Assembly: GCA_963589005.1 (NCBI GenBank)
Contig: CAVAJR010000010.1
Span: 3,925-67,924 of the forward strand
Reading direction: 5' to 3'
From: RGIG5612 sp963589005
Lineage (GTDB): Bacteria > Bacillota > Clostridia > Lachnospirales > Lachnospiraceae
Length of the DNA: 64,000 bases
Shown: piece after piece, positions 51,939-60,893 of the stretch
Layout: each line of letters starts with the position of its first letter
Position numbering within the stretch: the first letter of the stretch is position 1
Translations under genes and position numbers: made by a program
Notes under the pieces: generated by a model
What the model saw: only the letters and a program-made list of their open reading frames with translations
Told to the model about the DNA's origin: nothing
Databases searched by the model: none

Positions 51939-54089
51939 ATGGGAGCGAAAAAAACAAATATAGTATTTATAGTATTAGATGATATGGGATTTTCAGATAT
52001 TGGGTGCTTTGGCTCGGATATTAAGACTCCCAATATGGATCAATTGGCAAACGAAGGGTTGAGATACAATAATTTCAATGTTTGTCCTGCTTGTTCTCCA
52101 ACCAGAGCAGCACTTCTTACTGGCAGAGATCATAATAGTGTGGGCATGGGTAATATTGCAAATTGTGTAATGGATGATGTACAGCCAGATATGCAAGGTC
52201 GTATTTATCATAACGCTGGAACAATTGCAGAGACTCTTAGACTCAACGGATATTCGACTTATGCGGTAGGTAAGTGGCATGTGGCACCTATAGAACACGA
52301 AACTCCAGCTGGGCCATTTGATTATTGGCCACTGAATAAGGGGTTTGAAAGATATTATGGATATCTGGATGGAGAGTCTGATCAGTACGCTCCACAATTG
52401 ATAAGCGATAATCATGCCATAGATCCACCAGCTACGGAAGGATATCATCTGACGGAAGACATTATTGATCAATCTATTAAAATGTTTTCTAGTTCCAAGT
52501 CAATATACCCAGATAAGCCAGTGTTTATGTATATTTGTTTTGGTGTTGCCCACTCTCCACATCAAGTACCACGAAAGTATATTGACGAGTATAAGGGCAG
52601 ATATGATGTTGGATGGGATGTTATTCGAAAAGAACGTTTTTTCCGGCAGGTTGAGATGGGAATAGTGCCTAAAAATACAAAAATAACGGATAGAGATTTA
52701 TTTGTACAAGAGTGGAAATCTCTGGACAATAGAAGACAAATTCTATATTCGCGGTTTCAGGAAGCATATGCAGGTTATGTTACACATTGCGATGAAAATA
52801 TAGGACGATTTCTCTATTTTATGAAGAACATTGATGAATATGATAACACTATGTTTATTGTACTCAGCGATAATGGGGCTTCAAGGGACGGCGGAACGGA
52901 GGGTATTGATGATTTCTATAGAACTATGAATGGAAGTAGTCCCGTATTTGAAGATCTGTATGCAAAATTAGATGATATAGGTGGTCCTGAGATAAAGGCC
53001 CTGTATCCAAAAGGCTGGGCTATGGTAGGAAATACTCCTTTTAAAGAATATAAAGGAACTAACTTCGGTGGCGGTGTACGTACGCCGATGTTTGTGAAAT
53101 GGAGCAAAGAAATAAAAGATCCAGGTAGCGTCAGAAATCAATTAATAGCGGTTGAAGATATATATCCTACTGTAATGGATGTGTTGGGATTTGAATACCC
53201 TGAGTACATAAGAGGAGTTTTGCAAATGCCAGTACAAGGCGTAAGCTTCAGAAACTCATTTGAGGATCCTAATGCAGAGTCAACCAGAGAATATAGATTT
53301 AGTAGGTGGGTTAATACTTTTGCATTAACCACGATTGAGTGGAAGGCTGTCTCAATTCATACACCTGGAATAGCTTTTGAAGACGATGAATGGCAATTAT
53401 TTCATCTGACTGAGGATTTTGCAGAGGCGATTGATGTATCTGGAAAATATCCAGAGATACTTCAAAGTATGAAAGAAAAATGGACTCAATTAGCTCCTAA
53501 ATATGTGACGCTTCCATTAAAACCAATGACACCACAGGCGTTTGATTATATTCCAGATGATTCACCGGCAAAGTCTAAACATTTTAGATTTTTACCTGAG
53601 ATGGAAAGAGTGGGCAGTTTAGCAGATCCGTTCCTAGAAAATAAGAATCATACTATAGAAGCTGATATAGAAAGACGATCTTCAGAGGATGAGGGCGTAA
53701 TAATAGCTTCTGGTGGTATTAGTGGCGGATATTCTTTATTTGTAATGAATAATAAACTGTTCTATGTCGATAATTGCTTTTTTGAACAATTTACAATTGA
53801 ATCGCAGCACGAACTTCCAGTGGGAAAGTGTATGGTTAAGTTTATGTTTGAAAAGGAAAAAATAGTTGATAAGTCATGTCAACAAGAAGCATGGGGGACA
53901 GGCAGAATATATATTAATGATAAGGAAGAAGGTCAGCTGCGACTGCGCGTGCCACCGCATGGGTTTGCAATTGAGGGTACGGATGTGGGACGAGATTCCA
54001 TGACACCGGTATCGTCACTGTATAAAAACAAAAATGGATTTCCGTTTACTGGAATCTTGAAAGAGATAAGAATAGATATTCAGGACTGA
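51939..54089 (+). CDS. Sulfatase B (arylsulfatase-like, Cys-type, with C-terminal beta domain)
   Basis: A 716-aa sulfatase similar in layout to arylsulfatases of the AtsA/AslA group. Metal residues lie in IVLDDMGFSDIGCFG. The formylglycine Cys is C52 in CPACSPTRAALLTGR. VGKWHVAP and FIVLSDNGASRDGG follow. Residues about 545-716 form an extra beta-rich domain (EGVIIASGGISGGYSLFVMNNKLFYVDN) that resembles the concanavalin/LamG-like tail of that group. It has no signal peptide and no clear SD upstream of the ATG. Its 3' end overlaps the LysR gene by 10 bases, tail to tail. Confidence 0.92.
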   Translation: MGAKKTNIVFIVLDDMGFSDIGCFGSDIKTPNMDQLANEGLRYNNFNVCPACSPTRAALLTGRDHNSVGMGNIANCVMDDVQPDMQGRIYHNAGTIAETLRLNGYSTYAVGKWHVAPIEHETPAGPFDYWPLNKGFERYYGYLDGESDQYAPQLISDNHAIDPPATEGYHLTEDIIDQSIKMFSSSKSIYPDKPVFMYICFGVAHSPHQVPRKYIDEYKGRYDVGWDVIRKERFFRQVEMGIVPKNTKITDRDLFVQEWKSLDNRRQILYSRFQEAYAGYVTHCDENIGRFLYFMKNIDEYDNTMFIVLSDNGASRDGGTEGIDDFYRTMNGSSPVFEDLYAKLDDIGGPEIKALYPKGWAMVGNTPFKEYKGTNFGGGVRTPMFVKWSKEIKDPGSVRNQLIAVEDIYPTVMDVLGFEYPEYIRGVLQMPVQGVSFRNSFEDPNAESTREYRFSRWVNTFALTTIEWKAVSIHTPGIAFEDDEWQLFHLTEDFAEAIDVSGKYPEILQSMKEKWTQLAPKYVTLPLKPMTPQAFDYIPDDSPAKSKHFRFLPEMERVGSLADPFLENKNHTIEADIERRSSEDEGVIIASGGISGGYSLFVMNNKLFYVDNCFFEQFTIESQHELPVGKCMVKFMFEKEKIVDKSCQQEAWGTGRIYINDKEEGQLRLRVPPHGFAIEGTDVGRDSMTPVSSLYKNKNGFPFTGILKEIRIDIQD

Positions 54090-54997
54090 GAGATTTTAGT
54101 GACAATGTTAATAAAATCATAAATTTCATGCGGCAGTTCGCTTATTCTGGTTAGAAAATAACCAAACATAAAATTTGCCGATGGATCAATTGGTCTAGTG
54201 GTGAGAGCGTTTGCTTGACTCATAAAAGATTCTGCAAAGGAATTTGTAAGCCCTATGGCATTATCGTCATTAGCAAGGAGCGTTCGACATGTTTCAATAT
54301 TAGATGAATTCATGATGATATTGGAAGAGTCTGGATCAACATTAAACAAATCGCGAAGAATTAAATTGTCAGTCAAGAATAGTACAAGCGGATGACGAAC
54401 AACCTCTTCGATAGGAATAATTTTTCGACTTGATAGCGGTGAACGTTTGGAAAATACAGCCATGAGGGGAGCAGTTTTTAAAATGTTAAATTCAAGATTT
54501 GAGCCAAATTTTTGACTTACTTTGTTGAAAATTTGTTCAGGAAGTCCAAAAAATGTAATTGCTGGTTCTCGACTATCCGCGTCATCAAAGACACTTCGAG
54601 AGTCGGTTTCCCATATACGAGTTCCAAGGGAAGGAAATTTTTTATGAAGCTGAATGATAGCCTGTGGTAGGATGGTTGAATTTAACATATGGGTAGCATA
54701 TATGTTGATTCGTGGCTGAGACATGCTATTCTTGAAAAGTTTTATTTGATTAATACCTACATGAATGTCATCGTTTATAGCCAGAATTTTTTGAGCATTG
54801 TCATAAAGAAGTTGTCCTGCAGTAGTCAAAGTAAAGTTATTGGACTCTCTTATAAAGAAGTCGATATCAAGTTCTTTTTCAAGTTGTTTGATTGCTTGAG
54901 ACAGTCCTTGCGGCGAGATAAACAGAAGAGAAGCAGCGGTTGTAATAGAACCGCATTCTACAACTTTTGTAAAATATTCCAGATGCTCAATACGCAT
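54080..54997 (-). CDS. LysR family transcriptional regulator
   Basis: A 305-aa LysR regulator. Its N-terminal HTH is MRIEHLEYFTKVVECGSITTAASLLFISPQGLSQAIKQLEKELDIDFFIRE. The rest is a periplasmic-binding-protein-like effector domain (LNSTILPQAIIQLHKKFPSLGTRIWE). It is divergent from the second importer and between the two transcription units carrying the shared 35-bp motif, so it is the obvious candidate activator of the sulfatase genes, by inference. AGGAGG lies upstream of the ATG. Confidence 0.9.
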   Translation of the reverse strand: MRIEHLEYFTKVVECGSITTAASLLFISPQGLSQAIKQLEKELDIDFFIRESNNFTLTTAGQLLYDNAQKILAINDDIHVGINQIKLFKNSMSQPRINIYATHMLNSTILPQAIIQLHKKFPSLGTRIWETDSRSVFDDADSREPAITFFGLPEQIFNKVSQKFGSNLEFNILKTAPLMAVFSKRSPLSSRKIIPIEEVVRHPLVLFLTDNLILRDLFNVDPDSSNIIMNSSNIETCRTLLANDDNAIGLTNSFAESFMSQANALTTRPIDPSANFMFGYFLTRISELPHEIYDFINIVTKISQS

Positions 54998-55029
54998 AAC
55001 ATACCTCCAGGCAGAAATAAACTAGGGTG

Positions 55030-55058
55030 AGTGTAGCATTTAATAATTTTATAGGCAA
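55030..55058 (-). promoter_or_regulatory. lysR promoter
   Basis: Minus-strand TTGCCT (55058 to 55053), 17 bp, TACACT (55035 to 55030). The divergent stretch 55066-55093 contains TTTTTGTTAAG and TATTGAT, which vaguely recalls the sulfatase motif but with 5 bp less spacing. Confidence 0.5.
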
Positions 55059-55120
55059 GGAGTTATTTTTGTTAAGTAATCGAAAGTATTGATATATTTT
55101 ATAATGGGAGGGTGTTTTCA

Positions 55121-56116
55121 ATGATTAGATACATAATCAAGAGAATTTTATGGATTATTCCAGTTATGATTGGGGTAATCACAATAGCATTTGCATTAAA
55201 TGAATTAACTCCGGGAGATCCGGTTAGCTTTCAACTTGGGGCAGACGCATCGGAAGAAGCTAGGGCAGAGTTGTCAGCTGAACTTGGATTAGATAAACCG
55301 GTTTTAGAAAGATATGGAACTTATATCTGGAATTTCTTTACTAAGATGGATTTAGGAGTTTCGTACTCGTCAAGACAGCCGGTAATCAATGAGATATTAA
55401 GTAGATTTCCTAAAACATTGTTACTCGCTGTGGGATCTATTATTTTGGCAATATTGATAGGAATACCAATTGGAATTATATCAGCTGTAAAGCAATATTC
55501 GTGGATAGATAACATGAGTATGGGGTTGTCAATGTTTTTCGTATCAGTTCCAAACTTTTGGTTAGCACTGATGTTGATGTTAGTCTTCGCTGTTAATCTT
55601 CACTGGTTGCCGGCATCAGGTATAACAACTTGGACAGGATGGATATTGCCTATGTTTGTAGTTGCCATTGGTTCAGCGGCAAATATTGCAAGAACTACTC
55701 GCTCTGCGATGCTCGAGTCAATTCGTGCTGACTACGTTGACACAGCTAAAGCAAAAGGACTTAGTGAGTGCAAGGTTGTGATGAGACATTGTGTTGGCAA
55801 TGCCATGATTCCGGTTGTTACTGCGATAGGCAACCAAATAGGTGTTCAACTGGGTGGTGCTGTCGCTATTGAAACAGTATTTGCAATACCAGGTATAGGA
55901 ACATATCTTGTAGCAGCTATTGGTGCAAGAAATTATTCTGCAGTACAAGGTAGTGTGGTATTTTTGGCATTTGTATTCAGTATTATTAATTTGCTGGTGG
56001 ATATTTCCTATACATTTATTGATCCGAGAATTAAGGAATCATTTAAAGCTGAAGGCAAGGTTAAGAAAAGTAGGAAAGCGATGAATGGTTATCTTCAGGC
56101 TGGAAAGGTAGTGTGA
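55121..56116 (+). CDS. ABC transporter permease 2 (DppB type)
   Basis: A 331-aa permease with about six helices, beginning MIRYIIKRILWIIPVMIGVITIAFALN. It has the EAA loop DTAKAKGLSECKVVMRHCVGNAMIPVVT and VETVFAIPGIGTYL-type sequence (IETVFAIPGIGTYLVAAI). The ATG at 55121 is supported by GGGAGGG 8 bases upstream; an in-frame GTG at 55112 is inside the SD. It is the first gene of the second importer. Confidence 0.9.
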   Translation: MIRYIIKRILWIIPVMIGVITIAFALNELTPGDPVSFQLGADASEEARAELSAELGLDKPVLERYGTYIWNFFTKMDLGVSYSSRQPVINEILSRFPKTLLLAVGSIILAILIGIPIGIISAVKQYSWIDNMSMGLSMFFVSVPNFWLALMLMLVFAVNLHWLPASGITTWTGWILPMFVVAIGSAANIARTTRSAMLESIRADYVDTAKAKGLSECKVVMRHCVGNAMIPVVTAIGNQIGVQLGGAVAIETVFAIPGIGTYLVAAIGARNYSAVQGSVVFLAFVFSIINLLVDISYTFIDPRIKESFKAEGKVKKSRKAMNGYLQAGKVV

Positions 56117-56118
56117 TT

Positions 56119-57021
56119 ATGGCTAAAAGAATTACACCTGCCATGGAAAGGTGGCAGAGAGTGAATAAGAAAAAGAAAAAGGAAAATACTTCAGGTACGG
56201 ATGCATGGCATAGACTCCTGAAAAATAAATTAGCAGTTGTAGGAATGGTAATTATATTGATATTTATCCTGTTCGCAGTATTTGCAGATATTTTGGCTCC
56301 ATATGATCCTAATTATCAGGATTTAACTGCGATGTATCAGTCACCAAGTTTGCAGCATTGGTTTGGTACAGACAATTTAGGTCGAGATATATTAAGCCGT
56401 ATTATCTGGGGTGCGAGAGTATCGATCCCAGTTGGACTTCTATGCGTAGCAGTATCATTGACGATTGGTGGGTTAATAGGCGTTCTTGCAGCTTACTGGG
56501 GTGGAACAAAAGACAATGTGTTGATGCGTATTATGGATATTTTTCAGTCTATCCCTGGAGTAGTATTAGCTATTGCTATTATAGCTGCTTTTGGTAATGG
56601 CGTTGTTAACCTGGTAATTGCAATAGCAGTCAGCATGATGCCAGCCAGCGCTAGGGTATGTAGGGCAGCAATACTTACTGTAAGACGTAATGAATATGTG
56701 CTTTCAGCACAAGCAATAGGAGCAAGTCCACTCAGGCAGATATTCAAATATATGTTACCTAATGCATTGGGACCCATTATTGTATCAGCGACATTTATGG
56801 TGGCAACAGATATACTGATCGTATCTGCATTATCTTATATTGGAATGGGTATTGTGTCGCCGACTGTTGAATGGGGAGCAATGCTTTCGGCTGCTAAGGA
56901 TTACATGCGTCAGTATCCATACATGATAATTTTTCCAGGCGTAAGCATTATGCTTACGGTATTTGGAATAAATGTATTTGGTGACGGACTTAGAGATGCA
57001 CTAGATCCAAGGCTTAAATAA
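56119..57021 (+). CDS. ABC transporter permease 2 (DppC type)
   Basis: A permease of about 300 aa. It has a basic cytoplasmic N-terminus (RWQRVNKKKKKEN), the HWFGTDNLGRDILSRIIWGARVSIPVG motif and the EAA loop LSAQAIGASPLRQIFKYMLPNALGPIIV. Two starts are possible: ATG 56119 or the GTG at 56113 that overlaps the dppB stop. It pairs with the preceding permease. Confidence 0.9.
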   Translation: MAKRITPAMERWQRVNKKKKKENTSGTDAWHRLLKNKLAVVGMVIILIFILFAVFADILAPYDPNYQDLTAMYQSPSLQHWFGTDNLGRDILSRIIWGARVSIPVGLLCVAVSLTIGGLIGVLAAYWGGTKDNVLMRIMDIFQSIPGVVLAIAIIAAFGNGVVNLVIAIAVSMMPASARVCRAAILTVRRNEYVLSAQAIGASPLRQIFKYMLPNALGPIIVSATFMVATDILIVSALSYIGMGIVSPTVEWGAMLSAAKDYMRQYPYMIIFPGVSIMLTVFGINVFGDGLRDALDPRLK

Positions 57022-57032
57022 GAGGGTATGAT

Positions 57033-58022
57033 ATGGATGGGATTACGAATAGTCAAAAACAGCCATTGTTAATGGTTAATAACTTAATTGTACATTATGA
57101 AACGGATTCAGGTATAGTGGAAGCCTTGAATGGTATAAGTTTTTCTCTGCAAAAGGGCGAGACGTTAGGAGTAGTGGGAGAAACAGGTGCGGGAAAGACC
57201 ACTATTGCTAAAAGCATTATGGGAATATTGCCTGTTCCACCTTCACACATAATAGAAGGGAAAATAGTTTTTGAAGGCAAGAACCTATTGGAAAATAGTA
57301 AAAAAGATTGGCAAAGATGTCGTGGAAATAAGATATCAATGATTTTCCAAGATCCGATGACTGCATTAAATCCGATAAAGAGCATAGGATCGCAGATTGC
57401 GGAGGTTATTTCACTTCACAAAAAAATTGGCAGGATGGAGGCAAAAGCTAGGGCACAGGAAATGTTGAAGATTGTGGGTATTGATCCGACAAGATACGAT
57501 GAATTCCCGCACCAATTTTCTGGAGGAATGAAGCAGAGAGTGGTAATTGCTATAGCGCTTGCTTGCGAACCAGAACTTCTTATTGCAGATGAGCCTACTA
57601 CAGCACTTGATGTAACCATCCAAGCTCAGGTGTTGGAAATGATGAAGAAATTGAAAAGGCAATACGACACATCAATGATTATGATTACACATGATCTGGG
57701 TATAGTATTGGAGGTTTGTGATAAATGTGCGGTTGTATATGCTGGAGAAATTGTTGAATATGGAACAATTAAAGATATTTTTACGAATGCAAGACATCCT
57801 TATACTATTGGATTGTTTAATTCATTGCCGAGACTTGATATTGATACAGGACGTTTGAAGCCTATACCGGGTCTTATGAGTGATCCTACAAATTTACCTG
57901 AATATTGTAGTTTCTATGACAGATGTGAATTGCATTGTGATAAGTGTAAGACTGAAGACCCTGTACTTGTAGAGATTGAACCTGGTCATTGGGTAAAATG
58001 TTTTGTTAAAGGGGAGGAATAG
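57033..58022 (+). CDS. ABC transporter ATPase 2 (DppD type)
   Basis: A 329-aa ATPase with Walker A GETGAGKTT, Q-loop MIFQDPMTALNPIK, signature FSGGMKQRVVIAIALACEP and Walker B LLIADEPTTALD. The C-terminal cysteine region is YCSFYDRCELHCDKCKTED. It is closely similar in layout to the first importer's DppD, with about 90 bases between their equivalent motifs conserved in order. It begins 11 bases after the permease gene. Confidence 0.93.
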   Translation: MDGITNSQKQPLLMVNNLIVHYETDSGIVEALNGISFSLQKGETLGVVGETGAGKTTIAKSIMGILPVPPSHIIEGKIVFEGKNLLENSKKDWQRCRGNKISMIFQDPMTALNPIKSIGSQIAEVISLHKKIGRMEAKARAQEMLKIVGIDPTRYDEFPHQFSGGMKQRVVIAIALACEPELLIADEPTTALDVTIQAQVLEMMKKLKRQYDTSMIMITHDLGIVLEVCDKCAVVYAGEIVEYGTIKDIFTNARHPYTIGLFNSLPRLDIDTGRLKPIPGLMSDPTNLPEYCSFYDRCELHCDKCKTEDPVLVEIEPGHWVKCFVKGEE

Positions 58023-58024
58023 GA

Positions 58025-58996
58025 ATGGGAAAAACATTATTAGAAGTTAAAAATTTAAAAAAGTATTTTCCTGTTCCCGCTGGAGTACTTACAGCTGTTG
58101 ATGACGTGACAATGCAGTTCGATGAAGGAACAACAATGGGTATAGTTGGTGAGTCTGGATGTGGTAAGTCAACATTCGGCCGGACTATCCTTCGGCTAGG
58201 GGAACCTACAGCTGGAGAAATTATTTACCAAGGGAATGATATAACCAGAGTTGATAAGAAACAATTGAAGGCTTTAAGAGGCGACCTGCAGATGATATTT
58301 CAAGATCCATTTTCGTCTTTGAATCCAAGAATGACAGTTAAACAATCTATTGCTGAGCCGCTAAAAGTTATTGAAAATATAAAAGATAAAAAAGAAATTG
58401 AAAAACGTGTCAATGATATGATGGAGGTAGTTGGCATTGCTCAACGATTTGGAAACAGCTATCCGCATGAATTGGATGGTGGTAGAAGACAAAGAATTGG
58501 TATTGCCCGGGCGCTGGTAGTTAATCCAAAGTTTATTGTTTGCGATGAGCCAGTTTCTGCATTAGATGTTTCAATTCAGGCTCAGGTAATAAATTTGCTA
58601 CAAGACCTTCAGAAAGAAAAAAACCTAACATATATGTTTATAACGCATGATTTAAGTGTAGTTAAGCATATTTCAGATAATATTTGTGTTATGTATTTGG
58701 GACAGGTGATTGAAAAATGTAATGCTAAAACGCTTTTTGCGGAAAAATTGCATCCGTACACATCGGCGCTTCTTTCAGCGATACCAATTCCTGATTATTA
58801 CAACCGACAGGAAAAAATATTGCTGAAAGGTGAAATTAAATCTCCAGTTAATCCAAAACCGAATTGTAGATTTTCACCGCGGTGTCCGTATGCGTCAGAA
58901 CAATGCATTATGGAGATCCCTAAACTTAGAGAAATTAAATCAGGACATTACTGTGCGTGCCATAAGGCTGAACAGTTTTTGAAAAGTGGAATCTGA
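58025..58996 (+). CDS. ABC transporter ATPase 2 (DppF type)
   Basis: A 323-aa ATPase: Walker A GESGCGKST, Q-loop MIFQDPFSSLNPRM, signature LDGGRRQRIGIARALVVNP, Walker B IVCDEPVSALD, and C-terminal NCRFSPRCPYASEQC. It begins 2 bases after its partner stops, with GGGGAGGAA upstream. Products of 57033 and 58025 form the motor of importer 2. Confidence 0.93.
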   Translation: MGKTLLEVKNLKKYFPVPAGVLTAVDDVTMQFDEGTTMGIVGESGCGKSTFGRTILRLGEPTAGEIIYQGNDITRVDKKQLKALRGDLQMIFQDPFSSLNPRMTVKQSIAEPLKVIENIKDKKEIEKRVNDMMEVVGIAQRFGNSYPHELDGGRRQRIGIARALVVNPKFIVCDEPVSALDVSIQAQVINLLQDLQKEKNLTYMFITHDLSVVKHISDNICVMYLGQVIEKCNAKTLFAEKLHPYTSALLSAIPIPDYYNRQEKILLKGEIKSPVNPKPNCRFSPRCPYASEQCIMEIPKLREIKSGHYCACHKAEQFLKSGI

Positions 58997-59052
58997 ATTT
59001 TATTATAGGTGAATGAAAGATTCCTACAAATTATTGAGGAGGGAAATATTTA

Positions 59053-60591
59053 ATGAAAAAATTAGTGAGAATTTTAGCGGTGTTGTTAGTGACAATCATG
59101 ATGTTTTCGATGACGGCGTTTTCAGCAGAAGACACAGAGCTTTCCGATGAGACACTCATCGTTGGTACATTTGGGGAGCCAGTGTGCTTGTACACAATTA
59201 AAGGTACAAATATGAATACTATCCCAGTATCAAATCTTATTAATGATGGTCTTACGGGATATGACCCTGAAACGGGTGAGATCTATCCGTTGGTTGCTGA
59301 CAGTTGGGAACAGATTGAGGATTGTGTGTGGCAATTTAAAATTCATCAGGGAATTATAGCCTATGATGGAACTGAATTTACGGCAAATGATGTTCTCTAT
59401 TCAATTAAAGAAGGACAGCAATATCACATTTCAACGACATGGGCAGACATAGACCTCGAAAAAACGGAGATTATTGACGACTATACTATCAATATTGCAA
59501 CTAATAACCCGATGTCATACTTTCCTAAGATTATGGCAAATGGAGCCATACTTCCTATGGTTAGCGAATCTTCTGTAGAAGCAGCTGGGGGATCGGATGC
59601 TTGTATGCTGTCCCCTAAGATGGGCGTTGGACCCTATAAATTTGTAGAGTGGGTTGATGGTGAATATATAATATTGGAGAGAAATGACGATTATTATGGA
59701 GAGCTTCCATACTATAAAACAATACAGATAAGATTTATATCTGACAATGCTACACGTATTATGGAATTGGAATCGGGCATGGTTGATCTTATTTTAAATG
59801 TTCCAGCAACACAGTTCGATTATTTGGCATCCAATGATGCGTATACAACTTATGCATTTGAAACAGATCTTTCATATGAACTTATATTTAACACAACAGT
59901 AGAACCTTATAATAATACTCAGGTTCGTCAAGCTATAGCTAAGGTTATTGATCAGGATATCATCCTTGCGGCAGCTGGATTGGGTTATGGTGTGGCAATG
60001 GATAATACAAATATTGCTCCTTCCAACCCATATTATGTCGAACCATCGGCTGAAGACAAAGCTGTTGACGTAGATGCTGCTAAAGCATTATTGACAGAAG
60101 CAGGTTATCCAGAAGGTTTTACAATGAAACTTACTACAATGGCGGCGTATACAGGAATCACCGATATAGTTCAGGCCGAATTAGCACAGATAGGAATTAC
60201 CGTGGAGCTAGATACAGTTGATATGGCAACATTGGTTCAATCATTACAGACTGGTCAGTTCGATGCTATTATGGGCACTGAAATCCCGGCTGGAGATCTT
60301 TCTTATCCACTCCACAAATATGACACAAGATTGGAATTTAAGGATGTTCAGGGAAGTACTGCCTGGGGAACAGAAGAATTGAATGCTCTTATAGATATTG
60401 CTTCATATGGCTCGGATGAAGAGAAAATTACAGATGCAATGGCACAGATTCAGGAAATCCTTCGTGATAATGTACCTTTGATTAGCTTCTATTGCTATGA
60501 TACTTTATATGCTTCTAAAAGTATTATTATTGGGGCTAAGGTGGATATCAGAGGTATGGCGTACCTTAGATTTGTAAGAGCTGCAGAATAA
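59053..60591 (+). CDS. ABC transporter solute-binding protein 2 (DppA/OppA type)
   Basis: A 512-aa family 5 binding protein. The signal peptide is MKKLVRILAVLLVTIMMFSMTAFS followed by AEDTELSDETLIVG. Again there is no lipobox cysteine. The mature part contains ETGEIYPLVADSWEQIEDCVWQFKIHQGI and LIFNTTVEPYNNTQVRQAIAKVID. In this importer the binding protein comes last, whereas in importer 1 it is first. GAGGAGGG sits before the ATG and a GC-rich hairpin follows the gene. Confidence 0.9.
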   Translation: MKKLVRILAVLLVTIMMFSMTAFSAEDTELSDETLIVGTFGEPVCLYTIKGTNMNTIPVSNLINDGLTGYDPETGEIYPLVADSWEQIEDCVWQFKIHQGIIAYDGTEFTANDVLYSIKEGQQYHISTTWADIDLEKTEIIDDYTINIATNNPMSYFPKIMANGAILPMVSESSVEAAGGSDACMLSPKMGVGPYKFVEWVDGEYIILERNDDYYGELPYYKTIQIRFISDNATRIMELESGMVDLILNVPATQFDYLASNDAYTTYAFETDLSYELIFNTTVEPYNNTQVRQAIAKVIDQDIILAAAGLGYGVAMDNTNIAPSNPYYVEPSAEDKAVDVDAAKALLTEAGYPEGFTMKLTTMAAYTGITDIVQAELAQIGITVELDTVDMATLVQSLQTGQFDAIMGTEIPAGDLSYPLHKYDTRLEFKDVQGSTAWGTEELNALIDIASYGSDEEKITDAMAQIQEILRDNVPLISFYCYDTLYASKSIIIGAKVDIRGMAYLRFVRAAE

Positions 60592-60660
60592 AAAATACTT
60601 AAAAAATAGGGAACAGCATGAAAGTGCTTTAGCGAATTATTATATAGTTACCGGTCTCAT

Positions 60661-60692
60661 AAGGCAGCGGCAGAGAAATCAGCCGCTGCCTT
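60661..60692 (+). terminator. Terminator of importer 2
   Basis: An 11-bp stem AAGGCAGCGGC / GCCGCTGCCTT with 10-nt loop, then TTGTG... It ends 12 bases before motif copy 3. Confidence 0.75.
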
Positions 60693-60704
60693 GTGTTAAT
60701 CAAG

Positions 60705-60765
60705 ATTTTGTTTAATTCAACATAAATTTTCGTTGATGGCATATTGAATCAGACATTCCTATAAT
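60705..60765 (+). promoter_or_regulatory. Sulfatase-module motif, copy 3, with -10 of the exporter gene
   Basis: Motif copy 3 (60705-60739) begins ATTTTGTTTA and ends TCGTTGATGG. TATAAT is at 60760-60765, 27 bp after the start of TTGAT, matching copies 1 and 2. Confidence 0.6.
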
Positions 60766-60893
60766 GAAATTGACTCCATGAAATTCTATTTTATGTTAAA
60801 GGGATAAGCACAGCCAATGAACAGAATCATGATTATTGAATATGTCGATACCTCGAGTATGTATGCAAATAGGTAGTCAGGAAGGACAAAATA

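Noticed and set aside
55066..55093. Fourth copy of the 35-bp sulfatase motif before importer 2
   Set aside because: TTTTTGTTAAG and TATTGAT are present but 22 rather than 27 bases apart, and the nearest TATAAT adjoins the SD. It was kept only as a weak resemblance.
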